64,000 bases of DNA from Frigoribacterium sp. SL97 (GTDB taxonomy: Bacteria > Actinomycetota > Actinomycetes > Actinomycetales > Microbacteriaceae): positions 2,666,001-2,730,000 of the forward strand of contig NZ_CP113062.1 of the NCBI RefSeq assembly GCF_026625765.1, given 5' to 3'. The stretch's first letter is position 1; each line of letters starts with the position of its first letter. This document shows positions 24,645 to 33,678 of the stretch, piece after piece. The translations under genes were made by a program, and so were the position numbers. The notes under the pieces were generated by a model that saw nothing but the letters and a program-made list of their open reading frames with translations, was not told the origin of the DNA and made no database searches.

Positions 24645-26717
24645 ATGGGTTCTCGCATGTCCACACCCGGCTCCTCCCCCGCCGCCACCCTCCGAGGGCT
24701 CGGGGGCTCCGGCGACCCGATCCGGCCTCCCACGCGGACCCTCGTCGGGGCCCTGACGGTCGTCGCGCTCGTGTTGGTCTCCACGCTGGTCGGCCTGGCG
24801 GTTCCCCCTCCGGCGCACGCAGCGACGACGGGGTACGTGACCGGGCACCTGACGGGGACCGATCCCTCGCGCAGCGACTTCATCGCCGAGGCACGGTTGA
24901 TCCGCCCCGACGGAGCCGAGGTGGGCTCGACCCAGTTCGTCGACCGCACCACGGGCGCCTACACCCTCGAGGTCGTGACCGCCGGTCGCTACACGGTGCT
25001 GTTCAAGGACGGCGACACGCGCCGGAGCCAGTACTGGGGTGGAGCCCACGATCTCACCGGAGCCCGCTGGTTCGACGTGGCCGACGGCCAGACCGTCACC
25101 GACGTCGACGCCCGCCTGGTCGTCCAGGAGGCCCTGGCGGGGCGTGTGTGGCTCGGCGGGGGTCGTGACGACTTCGCCGCCGTCGGCAACGCCGACATCT
25201 CGGTCGTCAACGTCGACACCGGCGACCATTCGTCGGCCCTGACCGACTCGAGAGGCGCCTACTCGGTCGCGGTCGACCCCGGCCGCTACCGCATCCGCGC
25301 CTCGGTCAGGCCCTCACCCGACGCGCCGGACCTCTCGACGTCGTGGTTCGGGGGCGCCGCGGCCGAATCCGACGCGACGATCGTGACCGTGGCCAAGGAC
25401 GCCCGGCTCGCGGGACTCGACCTGCAGGTCGAGAAGTCGGCCGTCCTGACGGGTTCGGTGACCCCGGTCCTGGACGACCCCCTCGACGTCGGCTTCAGCG
25501 CAGAAGCGTGGACGACCGACTCGCGAGGTCGTTGGTACCTCGCGACGGGGGCGGCGATCCGGAAGGGGTCGTTCGCGTTCCACGGGTTGCCGGCGGGTGA
25601 CTACGTCGTGCGGTTGACGGGCCTCCCCCTGAACCGCACCGACGACTCCGCCCCCGCCGTCGCGCCCCGCTACGCACCCGGTGTGGAGAACCGCGACGAC
25701 GCGACGCGTTACCGTGTCGCCAGCGGCGAGACGCGCTCGGTGGGAACGGTCCTCCTCCCGCCCCTTCGTCAGACCACCACCCGCATCTCCGGCCCCGATC
25801 GCTTCGCCGTCGCTGCGGCCATGTCCTCGCGGTTCACCGAGACCGGCGGCACGGTCGTCGTCGCCAACGGGCTGGGCTTCCCCGATGCGCTGTCGGCCGG
25901 ACCGGCCGCGGCGCATCTCGACGCCCCCCTCCTGTTGGTCACCCCGACCACCGTTCCCGACGTCGTCGCCGCCGAGCTGAAGCGCCTGCGACCGAAGACG
26001 GTCGTCGTCGTCGGTGGTCCCGTCTCGATCTCGCCGGACGTCGAGAAGGCCCTCGGCGTCGTGGCCACCCCGACGAGCGGTCCGCGCTCGACGGTGGTGC
26101 GGATCGGCGGCGCCGATCGGTACGCGACGTCCCGAGCCATCGCGCGCTATGCCTTCGTCTCGTCCGACGCCCCTGCCGCGACCACGGCCACCTCACCGGG
26201 CCGCGTGCTGTACCTGGCCTCGGGTTCGGGGTTCGCGGACGCCCTCTCGGCCGGTGCCGCGGCTGCGGAGGCCGACGCCCCGCTCGTGATGGTGGACGGC
26301 CGGGCGGCACGCGCCGACGACGCGACGCGCGAGCTGTGGGGCGATCTGGGCAGCCCTGCAGCCATCAGCGTGGGAGGCCCGCGGGCCATGTCCCCCGGCA
26401 TCGCCACGTCCCTGTCGGGCACCGACCGCGGCGGGCAGATCGTCGGCGCCGATCGCTACGAGGTGTCCCACCACACCACACGCGGGGCGTTCGACGAAGC
26501 CGGCACGGTCTATCTCGCCACCGGCGTCAACTACCCCGACGCGCTGTCGGGCGCAGCCCTCGCAGCCCGGACCTCGTCGCCACTGTTCATCGTGCCGGGC
26601 ACGTGCGTGCCGGCATCGATCCTGCACGACCTCGACGTCCTCCAGACCGAGCACGTGGTCCTGCTCGGAGGCCAGCAGGCCCTCTCGTCCCGGGTCGACT
26701 CCCTCACGGCCTGCTGA
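24645..26717 (+). CDS. Secreted protein with cell wall binding repeats 2 (CWB2)
   Basis: 690 residues. A signal peptide (hydrophobic run ALTVVALVLVSTLVGLAV, then AHA-A) ends near residue 59. Several carboxypeptidase-regulatory/CNA-B-like beta domains follow (ADISVVNVDTGDHSSALTDS, DYVVRLTGLPL). Three CWB2 repeats occupy the C-terminal half, opening with RISGPDRFAVAAAM, RIGGADRYATSRAIA and IVGADRYEVSHHTT; each has the GFPDALSAGPAAA-type core. It should attach non-covalently to the cell wall. ATG 24657 is an alternative start. Confidence 0.88.
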   Translation: MGSRMSTPGSSPAATLRGLGGSGDPIRPPTRTLVGALTVVALVLVSTLVGLAVPPPAHAATTGYVTGHLTGTDPSRSDFIAEARLIRPDGAEVGSTQFVDRTTGAYTLEVVTAGRYTVLFKDGDTRRSQYWGGAHDLTGARWFDVADGQTVTDVDARLVVQEALAGRVWLGGGRDDFAAVGNADISVVNVDTGDHSSALTDSRGAYSVAVDPGRYRIRASVRPSPDAPDLSTSWFGGAAAESDATIVTVAKDARLAGLDLQVEKSAVLTGSVTPVLDDPLDVGFSAEAWTTDSRGRWYLATGAAIRKGSFAFHGLPAGDYVVRLTGLPLNRTDDSAPAVAPRYAPGVENRDDATRYRVASGETRSVGTVLLPPLRQTTTRISGPDRFAVAAAMSSRFTETGGTVVVANGLGFPDALSAGPAAAHLDAPLLLVTPTTVPDVVAAELKRLRPKTVVVVGGPVSISPDVEKALGVVATPTSGPRSTVVRIGGADRYATSRAIARYAFVSSDAPAATTATSPGRVLYLASGSGFADALSAGAAAAEADAPLVMVDGRAARADDATRELWGDLGSPAAISVGGPRAMSPGIATSLSGTDRGGQIVGADRYEVSHHTTRGAFDEAGTVYLATGVNYPDALSGAALAARTSSPLFIVPGTCVPASILHDLDVLQTEHVVLLGGQQALSSRVDSLTAC

Positions 26718-26779
26718 CGGCGGCGTCCCGTTCCCCACGCCGGACCGACGCGACGGTGGTCCGGCCCTGCGTGATGCGG

Positions 26780-27109
26780 TCAGGCGTCGCCGAGTGCGGC
26801 TTCGAGTCGTTCGACCTTGCCGGTCAGTTCGCCGGTGCGTCCCGGCCGGATGTCGGCCTTGAGCACGAGGGAGACGCGCGAGCCGAAGGCGCCGACGGCC
26901 TCGGTCGCGGCCTTGACGACGGCCATCACCTCGTCCCACTCGCCCTCGATCTCGGTGAACATCGACGAGGTGTGGTTCGGCAGCCCGGACGCCCGCACGA
27001 CCGCGACGGCGGCGGCCACGGCCGAGTGGACCGAGTCGGGCTCGGAGCCGGCGGACGGCCCGCCCTCGGGAGCGGCACCACTGGGCGAGACGGAGAACGC
27101 GACGATCAT
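26780..27109 (-). CDS. Thiamine-binding protein (MTH1187/YqgV family)
   Basis: 109 residues, the usual size of this small ferredoxin-like fold family (formerly DUF77). MIVAFSVSPSG at the start, HTSSMFTEIEGEWDEVMAVV in the centre and RVSLVLKADIRPG near the end fit. Its ATG overlaps the stop of the upstream GT87-type gene by 4 bases. Confidence 0.8.
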   Translation of the reverse strand: MIVAFSVSPSGAAPEGGPSAGSEPDSVHSAVAAAVAVVRASGLPNHTSSMFTEIEGEWDEVMAVVKAATEAVGAFGSRVSLVLKADIRPGRTGELTGKVERLEAALGDA

Positions 27110-28437
27110 GCGTCCATCCTCGCGTGTGCGGGCCGCAGGCGCCAGAGCGTCACGACCGTCCACCCCAGCAGTCCGAGCTCGAGCACGGCCCGCACGGTGA
27201 CCACGGCCACCAGGTCGGGTCGCGCGGCGAGCAGGGCGTCGTACTCGAGGGGGTAGACCACCTGGGTCAGCCCCGCGACGACCACGGCCGCCACCGCCGG
27301 CACGACGAACCGCGGCCCGCCCGATCGTGCGAGCACGAGCCCGACGACGACGGGCACCGCGAGCCAGGCCACGAACTGCGGCGAACCGACCTTGTTGGTC
27401 ACGATCAGGGCGACGACGACGGCGAGCGACAACGGACCCAGGAGGCGCGTGGCCGTCACCCCGCGGCGCACGGCCCGCAAGCCCAGCAGCACGACGCCGA
27501 GCACGACCGCGGCCATCACGAGGCTCATCGCCTTCGCGGCGAACCCGACCCCGTCGCCGGCGATCTGGTACGTCAGGATCTCGCGGTCGTAGTAGACGAA
27601 GGTGCCGGGCACCCCCGCGGCCGCGCGCCAGAGCCAGAGCACGGCTGCGGGCGACTCGACCTGGAGACCTCGACCGGCCTGCTGGCCGACGAAGCCGAAC
27701 ACGTTCCACCCGCTGCCGAGCACGAGCGAGACGGACACCACGACCGCACTCGTCACCGCCGCCGCCACGACGACCTCGACCCGACGACGCAGGGCGAGGA
27801 CGGCGACCACCACGAGAGCGGCGGGCCAGACCTTGACCCAGGCCGCGATCGTGAGCAGGGCGGACGCCGCCGACGGCCGTGTCGAGACGAGCAATAGCCC
27901 CACCAGCGCGATCGAGACCGTGACGGCGTCGATGCGGCCGAGGGCGATCGGCCCGAGGGCGACGAGGAACGCCAGCCACCACCAGGCGGCGACCACGGAC
28001 CCGGCACGCCGCCGCGCCACGAGCACGACGAAGGCGCCGGCGTTCAGCAGGGACACCAGCACGAGCCACACGGCCCCGTACCCGGAGTCGCCCCCCAGGC
28101 GGGCGAGCAGCATCGGCACCGCGGCGAGCAGCGGGTAGACCCACGGTCGGTCGACGCCCACCCAGTCGCCCCCGCCGACGCCCTGCTGCATCCAGGTGCG
28201 GTAGACGACGTCGACGTCGCCCAGGGTGCGGTTGCCGCCGACGAGGTTGAGCCGGACGAGCCAGGCGTGGACGAGCACGAAGGCGACGCCGAGCACGACC
28301 GGCGACGTCACGAACGACCTCGCCCGGTCGACGAACGTCGTCGGGCCGACGGCGACGGGCCGGGTGCCCGACGTCCGCGCCGCGCGGACGATCGGTGCCC
28401 CGGGGGTGGCCGACGAGGGGGGCACGGAGGTCGGCAT
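27106..28437 (-). CDS. Polytopic GT87 (DUF2029) mannosyltransferase-like protein
   Basis: 443 residues with at least ten hydrophobic helices. GNRTLGDVDVVYRTWMQQG in the first extracytoplasmic loop contains the acidic pair expected of GT-C polyprenol-phosphate-dependent transferases, and the remaining helices fit GT87. It may add mannose to lipoglycans or wall polymers. ATG 28437 is preceded by TAGCCT at -12, which suggests a leaderless transcript; a GTG at 28443 is also possible. Confidence 0.72.
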   Translation of the reverse strand: MPTSVPPSSATPGAPIVRAARTSGTRPVAVGPTTFVDRARSFVTSPVVLGVAFVLVHAWLVRLNLVGGNRTLGDVDVVYRTWMQQGVGGGDWVGVDRPWVYPLLAAVPMLLARLGGDSGYGAVWLVLVSLLNAGAFVVLVARRRAGSVVAAWWWLAFLVALGPIALGRIDAVTVSIALVGLLLVSTRPSAASALLTIAAWVKVWPAALVVVAVLALRRRVEVVVAAAVTSAVVVSVSLVLGSGWNVFGFVGQQAGRGLQVESPAAVLWLWRAAAGVPGTFVYYDREILTYQIAGDGVGFAAKAMSLVMAAVVLGVVLLGLRAVRRGVTATRLLGPLSLAVVVALIVTNKVGSPQFVAWLAVPVVVGLVLARSGGPRFVVPAVAAVVVAGLTQVVYPLEYDALLAARPDLVAVVTVRAVLELGLLGWTVVTLWRLRPAHARMDA

Positions 28438-28516
28438 GCCCACAGGCTAGCCGCCGGCCCCGACGCCGGGCGTCATGCGTCGGCCGACGTCCGCGGTCGC
28501 CGGTACGATCCCTCTC

Positions 28517-29347
28517 ATGCGCAGACCCGCCTCCCTCCGACTCGTCGCGACCGCCGCCGCCCTCGTGCTGGCCGGGTCGCTCGCCGCCTGCTCGTCCGAC
28601 GGGGGCTCGGGTGCCGACGGGGCGGCCGTCGCTCCGGTCACCGACGGCAAGATCACCGTCGCGACGGGTGAACCGGCCTACGGCCCCTGGGTCGAGGACG
28701 ACGATCCGACCTCGGGCAAGGGCTACGAGGCCGCCGTCGCCTACGCGGTCGCCGAGAAGCTGGGCTACGACGACTCCGACGTGGTCTGGGTGCGGACCAC
28801 GTTCGACGAGGCCATCGCCCCCGGGCCGAAGACCTTCGACCTCAACCTGCAGCAGTTCTCGATCACCGACCAGCGCAAGAAGGCCGTCGACTTCTCGCCC
28901 GCCTACTACGAGACGCGCCAGGCGGTCGTCACCCTGCCCGGCACCTCCGCGGCCGACGCCACCTCGATCGCCGACCTGAAGGGCCTCGCCATCGGCGCCC
29001 AGAGCGGCACGACGAGCTTCACCGCCGCCGAGGACGCCATCGACCCCGAGGGCGGCGTCCAGGCCTACAACTCGAACGACGACGCCAAGGCGGCCCTCGA
29101 GGCCGGCCAGGTCGACGCCATCGTGCTCGACGTCCCCACGGCCACGTACTTCGTCGAGGGCGGCGTCGTGCTCGGCCAGCTGCCCGCCACCGACGGGGCG
29201 AGCGACCAGCTCGGCATCGTCCTGCCGCTCGGCAGCTCCCTGACCGCCGACGTCACGAAGGCCGTCGACGACCTCCGGGCCGACGGCACGCTCGCCGAGC
29301 TGCAGAAGCAGTGGCTGGCCGACTACGACGTGAAAGAGCTGTCGTAG
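28517..29347 (+). CDS. Amino-acid ABC transporter substrate-binding lipoprotein
   Basis: 276 residues, family 3 periplasmic-type binding protein. Lipobox LAAC at about residue 24 follows a hydrophobic signal. KGYEAAVAYAVAEKLGYDDS, FDLNLQQFSITDQRKKAVDF and LKGLAIGAQSGTTSF are typical of polar amino acid binders. First gene of a three-gene importer. Confidence 0.9.
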   Translation: MRRPASLRLVATAAALVLAGSLAACSSDGGSGADGAAVAPVTDGKITVATGEPAYGPWVEDDDPTSGKGYEAAVAYAVAEKLGYDDSDVVWVRTTFDEAIAPGPKTFDLNLQQFSITDQRKKAVDFSPAYYETRQAVVTLPGTSAADATSIADLKGLAIGAQSGTTSFTAAEDAIDPEGGVQAYNSNDDAKAALEAGQVDAIVLDVPTATYFVEGGVVLGQLPATDGASDQLGIVLPLGSSLTADVTKAVDDLRADGTLAELQKQWLADYDVKELS

Positions 29348-29373
29348 CGCCTCGCACGGTCGCGGCCGGCCCG

Positions 29374-30216
29374 GTGGCCGTCAGCGACCTCGAACTCGAC
29401 CGGCGCGCGTTCCGTCGACGACAGTCGACCCGCTCCGTGGTGATCGCCGCCGTCAGCACGGTCGCCTTCGCCGCCCTCGCGTGGTGGGCGGTCACCAGCA
29501 CGCCCGGCTGGTCCCGAGTGCAGTTCAGCTTCCTCGACGGGGCCACCTTCGCGTCGGCCTGGCCCCGCGTGATCGAGGGCCTCTGGCTGAACGTGCGGGT
29601 CCTGCTGGTCGCCGCCGTCGGCGTGGCCGTCGTCAGCACCGTCCTGTCGGCACTGCGCACCCTGCGGGGTCCGGTCTTCTTCCCCGTCCGGGCGCTGGTG
29701 CGGGGCTACACCGACCTGTTCCGCGGCATGCCGCTGATCATCGTGCTCTACCTCGTCGGTTTCGGCGTGCCGGGCCTCGGGCTCGGCATCCCGCGTCTGC
29801 CCGCCGAGTTCTGGGGCACGATCGCGCTGGTCCTCACCTACTCGGCCTACGTGTCCGAGGTCATCCGCGCCGGCATCGACGCCGTCCACCCGTCGCAGCG
29901 CCTCGCGGCCCGGTCGCTCGGCCTCAGCCACGCCAAGACCCTTCGCCTCGTCGTATTCCCGCAGGCACTGCGCAAGGTCACGCCCGCCCTCATGAACGAC
30001 TTCGTCTCGATGCAGAAAGACGTCGGTCTCATCTCTGTGCTCGGAGCGGTCGACGCCGTCCGCGCCGCCCAGATCGAGACCGCGACCGCGGCCAACTTCA
30101 CGCCCTACGTGCTCGCCGGGCTGTTGTTCGTGCTGCTGGCCCTGCCGACCATCTGGCTGACCGACTGGCTGTCGGCGCGCCTCCGTCGTCGCGAACAGGC
30201 GGGCAGCGTCGTTTGA
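29374..30216 (+). CDS. Amino-acid ABC transporter permease
   Basis: 280 residues from GTG 29374 (VAVSDLELDRRAF); a GTG at 29311 overlapping the previous gene is an alternative. Five membrane helices; YTDLFRGMPLIIVLYLVGFG and the EAA loop QRLAARSLGLSHAKTLRLVV mark the HisM/GlnP permease family. It transports together with the binding lipoprotein and the ATPase downstream. Confidence 0.85.
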   Translation: MAVSDLELDRRAFRRRQSTRSVVIAAVSTVAFAALAWWAVTSTPGWSRVQFSFLDGATFASAWPRVIEGLWLNVRVLLVAAVGVAVVSTVLSALRTLRGPVFFPVRALVRGYTDLFRGMPLIIVLYLVGFGVPGLGLGIPRLPAEFWGTIALVLTYSAYVSEVIRAGIDAVHPSQRLAARSLGLSHAKTLRLVVFPQALRKVTPALMNDFVSMQKDVGLISVLGAVDAVRAAQIETATAANFTPYVLAGLLFVLLALPTIWLTDWLSARLRRREQAGSVV

Positions 30217-30251
30217 GCATCTCCACCCCCGACCCCACCCCAGGAGGCGCG

Positions 30252-31046
30252 GTGCCCGTCACCCCCGCAGCCCTCGGCCCCGGCCCCAGCCCCAGCCCCA
30301 GCCCCAGCCCCGAGACGGTGCTGCGCCTCGAAGGGGTCCGCAAGTCCTTCGGCGACACGGTCGTGCTCGACGGCATCGACCTGGACGTCGCGCGGGACGA
30401 GGTCGTGGCGCTGATCGGCGCCAGCGGCTCGGGCAAGTCGACGCTGCTCCGCACCGTGAACCTGCTCGAGCAGATCGACGACGGCCGCATCGTGCTCGGC
30501 GACGACGACATCACCGACCCCCGGGTGCGCGTCGACGCCGTCCGGGCCCGCATCGGCGTGGTCTTCCAGCACTTCAACCTCTTCCCGCACCTGACCGTGC
30601 TCGACAACGTCGCCCTGGCCAGTCGCCACGTGCTGCGCCAGCCCAAGGCCGCGGCGAACGAGCGCGCCCTCGAGGTCCTCACGCGCGTGGGTCTCGGCGA
30701 CAAGGCCGGCGCCTACCCCGACCGCCTCTCGGGCGGTCAGCAGCAGCGGGTCGCCATCGCCCGGGCCCTGGCTCCGCGACCCGCCGTGCTGCTGCTCGAC
30801 GAGATCACGAGCGCCCTCGACCCCGAGCTGGTGGGCGAGGTGCTCGACCTCGTGCGCACGCTGAAGGAGGTCGGCACGACGATCCTCATGGCGACGCACG
30901 AGATGGCCTTCGCCCGCGACGTCGCCGACCGGGTCGTCTTCCTCGACCGGGGCCGGATCGCCGAGCAGGGTCCGCCCGCGCAGCTCTTCACGGCCCCCCG
31001 CGAGGTGCGCACCCAGGAGTTCCTCACGCGGTTCACCGCTCACTGA
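30252..31046 (+). CDS. Amino-acid ABC transporter ATP-binding protein (GlnQ/HisP type)
   Basis: 264 residues. Walker A GASGSGKST, Q-loop VVFQHFNLFPHLTVLDN, signature LSGGQQQRVAIARAL, Walker B LLLDEITSALDPE and the switch His in MATHEMAFARD. The start GTG 30252 is preceded at four bases by AGGAGG, and this Shine-Dalgarno is part of an AGGAGGCGCGG repeat (30242-30252). A TTG at 30213, overlapping the permease stop, is an alternative. An N-terminal (Gly/Ser-Pro) run comes from six tandem GGCCCC/AGCCCC hexamers at 30276-30311. Confidence 0.9.
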   Translation: MPVTPAALGPGPSPSPSPSPETVLRLEGVRKSFGDTVVLDGIDLDVARDEVVALIGASGSGKSTLLRTVNLLEQIDDGRIVLGDDDITDPRVRVDAVRARIGVVFQHFNLFPHLTVLDNVALASRHVLRQPKAAANERALEVLTRVGLGDKAGAYPDRLSGGQQQRVAIARALAPRPAVLLLDEITSALDPELVGEVLDLVRTLKEVGTTILMATHEMAFARDVADRVVFLDRGRIAEQGPPAQLFTAPREVRTQEFLTRFTAH

Positions 31047-31058
31047 CCGGGATCGACC

Positions 31059-31094
31059 GGCACCGGCCCCGGCACCGGCCCCGGCACCGGCCCC
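31059..31094. repeat. Three tandem copies of a 12-base unit
   Basis: GGCACCGGCCCC is repeated exactly three times directly after the ABC ATPase gene. The gap to 31259 otherwise holds the upstream region of the YceI gene, with AAGGA before its start. Confidence 0.85.
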
Positions 31095-31259
31095 GGGCCA
31101 GGGCCAGCTCTGGACCCGGGCCCGGTCCGACTCGGCCCGCTCGGGCGCCCACCGTCTTCACCTGCGCCTCCCAGGTTCTTGCGAAGGAGACACGTCACCA
31201 TCGGTTCAGCCCCGTGGACTCGCCGCGCGTCACGCCGACCCCTCCGAAGGACGAAGACC

Positions 31260-31952
31260 ATGAAGAAGAAGACCAAGATCGGGCTCGGCGTCGCCGCAGC
31301 CGTCGTCGTCGTCCTGGGGGCCACCGCGGCCTTCGCCGGGCCGGCCTTCTACCGCGACGTGATCGTCGGCGAACCCGAGGCCGCGCCCACCGCCTCCCTC
31401 ACCCCCGGGTCGAGCACGCTCGACCCCAGCCAGCTCGCGGGCGACTGGAGCATCGGTGACGGCAGCACGGCCGGCTACCGCGTCGACGAGGTGTTGAACG
31501 GCACCGACGTCACCGTCGTCGGCAAGACCGACCAGGTCTCGGGCACGATCACCGTCGACGGGACGACCATCTCGGCCGCCACCATCGACGTCGACGTCGC
31601 CTCGATCGCGACCGACAGCGGCAACCGCGACGACTACTTCCGGGGCACCGCCATGCAGGTGAACCAGTACCCCACGGCCACGTTCACGCTGACCCAGCCC
31701 ATCGAGGCGGCCGTCCCCTCCGACGGTGACGTGGCCAAGGTCGACGCGACCGGCGAGCTGACCATGCACGGCGTCACGAAGACCGTCACGGTGCCCCTGC
31801 AGGCGGCCCTGTCGGGCGACGGCGTCCAGGTGAGCGGGTCGATCCCGGTGACCTTCTCGGACTACGGCGTCGACGCGCCGAGCCTCGGCTTCGTCAAGGT
31901 CGAAGACCAGGGGACGGTCGAGTTCCTCGTGGCGGCGACCCCCGCCTCCTGA
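31260..31952 (+). CDS. YceI family protein, membrane-anchored
   Basis: 230 residues. An N-terminal KKK motif followed by a hydrophobic helix (GVAAAVVVVLGATAAFA) anchors it outside the membrane. The YceI lipocalin-like barrel starts near residue 60 (LAGDWSIGDGSTAGYRVDE) with SVA-type strands FTLTQPIEAAV, LTMHGVTKTVTVPLQA and SDYGVDAPSLGFV. The family binds polyisoprenoid or other lipids. Followed by a strong inverted repeat. Confidence 0.88.
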   Translation: MKKKTKIGLGVAAAVVVVLGATAAFAGPAFYRDVIVGEPEAAPTASLTPGSSTLDPSQLAGDWSIGDGSTAGYRVDEVLNGTDVTVVGKTDQVSGTITVDGTTISAATIDVDVASIATDSGNRDDYFRGTAMQVNQYPTATFTLTQPIEAAVPSDGDVAKVDATGELTMHGVTKTVTVPLQAALSGDGVQVSGSIPVTFSDYGVDAPSLGFVKVEDQGTVEFLVAATPAS

Positions 31953-31979
31953 GTCCCGGGCGCTCGCACGTCGAGCGCC

Positions 31980-32039
31980 GCACCACGACCTGAGCGCCGC
32001 ACCGCCGATGTCGGCGGTGCGACGCTCAACTCGTGGTGC
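31980..32039. terminator. Long bidirectional inverted repeat
   Basis: Arms of 29 bases (31980-32008 and 32011-32039, ending ...GCACCGCCGA and beginning TCGGCGGTGC...) differ at three positions and enclose a 2-base loop. It lies between the convergent YceI and nnrD genes and should stop transcription from both sides. GAGCGCCGCACC is also directly repeated in its left part. Confidence 0.75.
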
Positions 32040-32057
32040 CGTGCGCCTGGGCCCGGC

Positions 32058-32891
32058 TCAGCCCCGGCGCAACAGCTCCGCGATCGTGGCGGGCAGGGCG
32101 TCGACCAGACCGAGCACGGTGAACGGTCCCCCGGCACCCGCCCGGGACGCCGCGAGGCCGTGGAGCACCGCAGCGGTCGCGGCCGACCGGGCCAGCGCCT
32201 CCTCGTCCGCGGCGATCTCGTCGGCGTGCGTCGCGACCAGGGCGCCCAGGACTCCCCCGAGCGCATCGCCCGCGCCGGCGGTGGCCAACCACGTCGGCGC
32301 GCTGGCCGCGACGAGGCGCGTGCCGCCGGGCGAGGCGACGTACGTGCGGTGCCCCTTGACGAGCACCGTGCAGCCCCACTCCCCCGCCGCGCGCTCGGCG
32401 GCACCGGCCGGGTCGGCGGCGACGTCGGCGACCTCGCGGCCCGAAGCCTTCGCCAGCTCGCGGAAGTGCGGCGTCAGCACCACCGGCCCGGTCGCCTGCT
32501 CGCGGAGCGACAGCGCTCCGGCGTCGAGCACGAGCGGCAGCCCCGAGGAGGCCCCGGTCGCGAAGCCGTGGCGCGTCTCGTCGTCGAGGTGGTCCGGGTC
32601 CACGCCCGAGCCGAGCAACCACGCCTGCACGCGACCCGGGCTCGTCACGGCCTCGGGCCGACGGTGCAGCACGAAGTCGGAGGCGCGGGCGGGGCCCAGG
32701 TACCGCAGCATGCCGACGCCGGTATGCAGCGCGGCCTCGACGCCGAGCACGGCGGCGCCCGGGTAGGCGCTCGAGCCGATCACGACGCCGAGCACGCCTC
32801 GGCTGTACTTGTCGTCGTCGACGGCCGGCACGGCGATCTGGTCGGCGGCGTCGGAGGGGGTCCAGTCGGTGAAGCGGGTGTCGGAGGTCAC
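32058..32891 (-). CDS. nnrD: ADP-dependent NAD(P)H-hydrate dehydratase
   Basis: Repairs hydrated NAD(P)H (NAD(P)HX). 277 residues, ribokinase-like fold; KYSRGVLGVVIGSSAYPGAA is the N-terminal nucleotide loop, VVLTPHFRELAKASG and VLVKGHRTYVASPGG are typical, and the catalytic GAGDALGGVLGALVA matches the PfkB-type anion hole. The epimerase domain (NnrE) often fused upstream is absent. GTG 32891 is used; a longer frame runs through low-complexity DNA. Confidence 0.9.
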   Translation of the reverse strand: MTSDTRFTDWTPSDAADQIAVPAVDDDKYSRGVLGVVIGSSAYPGAAVLGVEAALHTGVGMLRYLGPARASDFVLHRRPEAVTSPGRVQAWLLGSGVDPDHLDDETRHGFATGASSGLPLVLDAGALSLREQATGPVVLTPHFRELAKASGREVADVAADPAGAAERAAGEWGCTVLVKGHRTYVASPGGTRLVAASAPTWLATAGAGDALGGVLGALVATHADEIAADEEALARSAATAAVLHGLAASRAGAGGPFTVLGLVDALPATIAELLRRG

Positions 32892-32912
32892 GCCCCGACG
32901 GTAGTCGGCCGA

Positions 32913-32971
32913 GCCCCGCCCGGCCCCGCCCGGCCCGGCCCGGCCCGGCCCGGCCCCGCCCGGCCCGGCGC
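32913..32971. repeat. CCCGG pentamer-rich low-complexity tract
   Basis: About ten nearly perfect CCCGG/CCCCG pentamers in a row in the divergent gap between nnrD and the HAD gene. It could be prone to polymerase slippage. Confidence 0.7.
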
Positions 32972-33042
32972 GGCCGCGCCCGCCCGACCCGCGCCCACCC
33001 AGCCGCGCCCGCCCGACCTGCGCCCGCCGATACGGTGGGTCG

Positions 33043-33678
33043 ATGAGCATCTCACTCCCCGGCCGCACCGTCGTCTTCGACTACGGCGAGGTGATCGCGC
33101 GGTTCCCCGACGACGCGTCGCGCCGCCGCCTCGAAGAGCTCGCGGGCGTCGACCCGGACGTGCTCTGGCCCAGCTACGGTCGCCACCGCCACGCCCTCGA
33201 CCGCGGCACGCTCAGCGCCGGGGCGTACTGGCGGGCCATCGCGGCCGACACCGGCGCCGACTGGACCCGCACCCGCGTGCACGAGCTCTGGGCCGCCGAC
33301 TTCCCGTCGTGGTTCGTGCCCGAGCCCGGCACGCTCGAGGTGATCGCCGACCTGGCCGACGGCGGCACGCGACTGGCGATCCTCTCGAACGCCGGTCTCG
33401 ACTTCGCGTCGCCGTTCCGCCACTCGCCCCTCGGCGAGCTGTTCGAGCAGGTCTTCGTCAGCGCCGAACTCGACGACCTCAAGCCGTCGGCCACGATCTT
33501 CGAGCACGTCCTCGCCGAACTCGGAACAACGGCCGCCGACACGGTGTTCATCGACAACAGGTCCGACAACGTCGAGGCCGCCCAGGCGCTCGGGATCATC
33601 GGGCACCTGTTCACCGGGCCCGAGCCGCTCCGACGCTTCGTCGAGGGGCTCGCGACCCTCCCCACCGAAAGGCGATGA
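33043..33678 (+). CDS. HAD family hydrolase (HAD-IA)
   Basis: 211 residues. Nucleophile motif VVFDYGEVI at residue 10, ILSNAGLD (motif II), Lys in LKPSATIFEHVL (motif III) and VFIDNRSDNVEAA (motif IV). The second Asp of motif I is replaced by Gly, as in the FDxGGV group of epoxide-hydrolase-like HADs. Likely a phosphatase of unknown substrate; its stop overlaps the OYE start (ATGA). Confidence 0.85.
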   Translation: MSISLPGRTVVFDYGEVIARFPDDASRRRLEELAGVDPDVLWPSYGRHRHALDRGTLSAGAYWRAIAADTGADWTRTRVHELWAADFPSWFVPEPGTLEVIADLADGGTRLAILSNAGLDFASPFRHSPLGELFEQVFVSAELDDLKPSATIFEHVLAELGTTAADTVFIDNRSDNVEAAQALGIIGHLFTGPEPLRRFVEGLATLPTERR

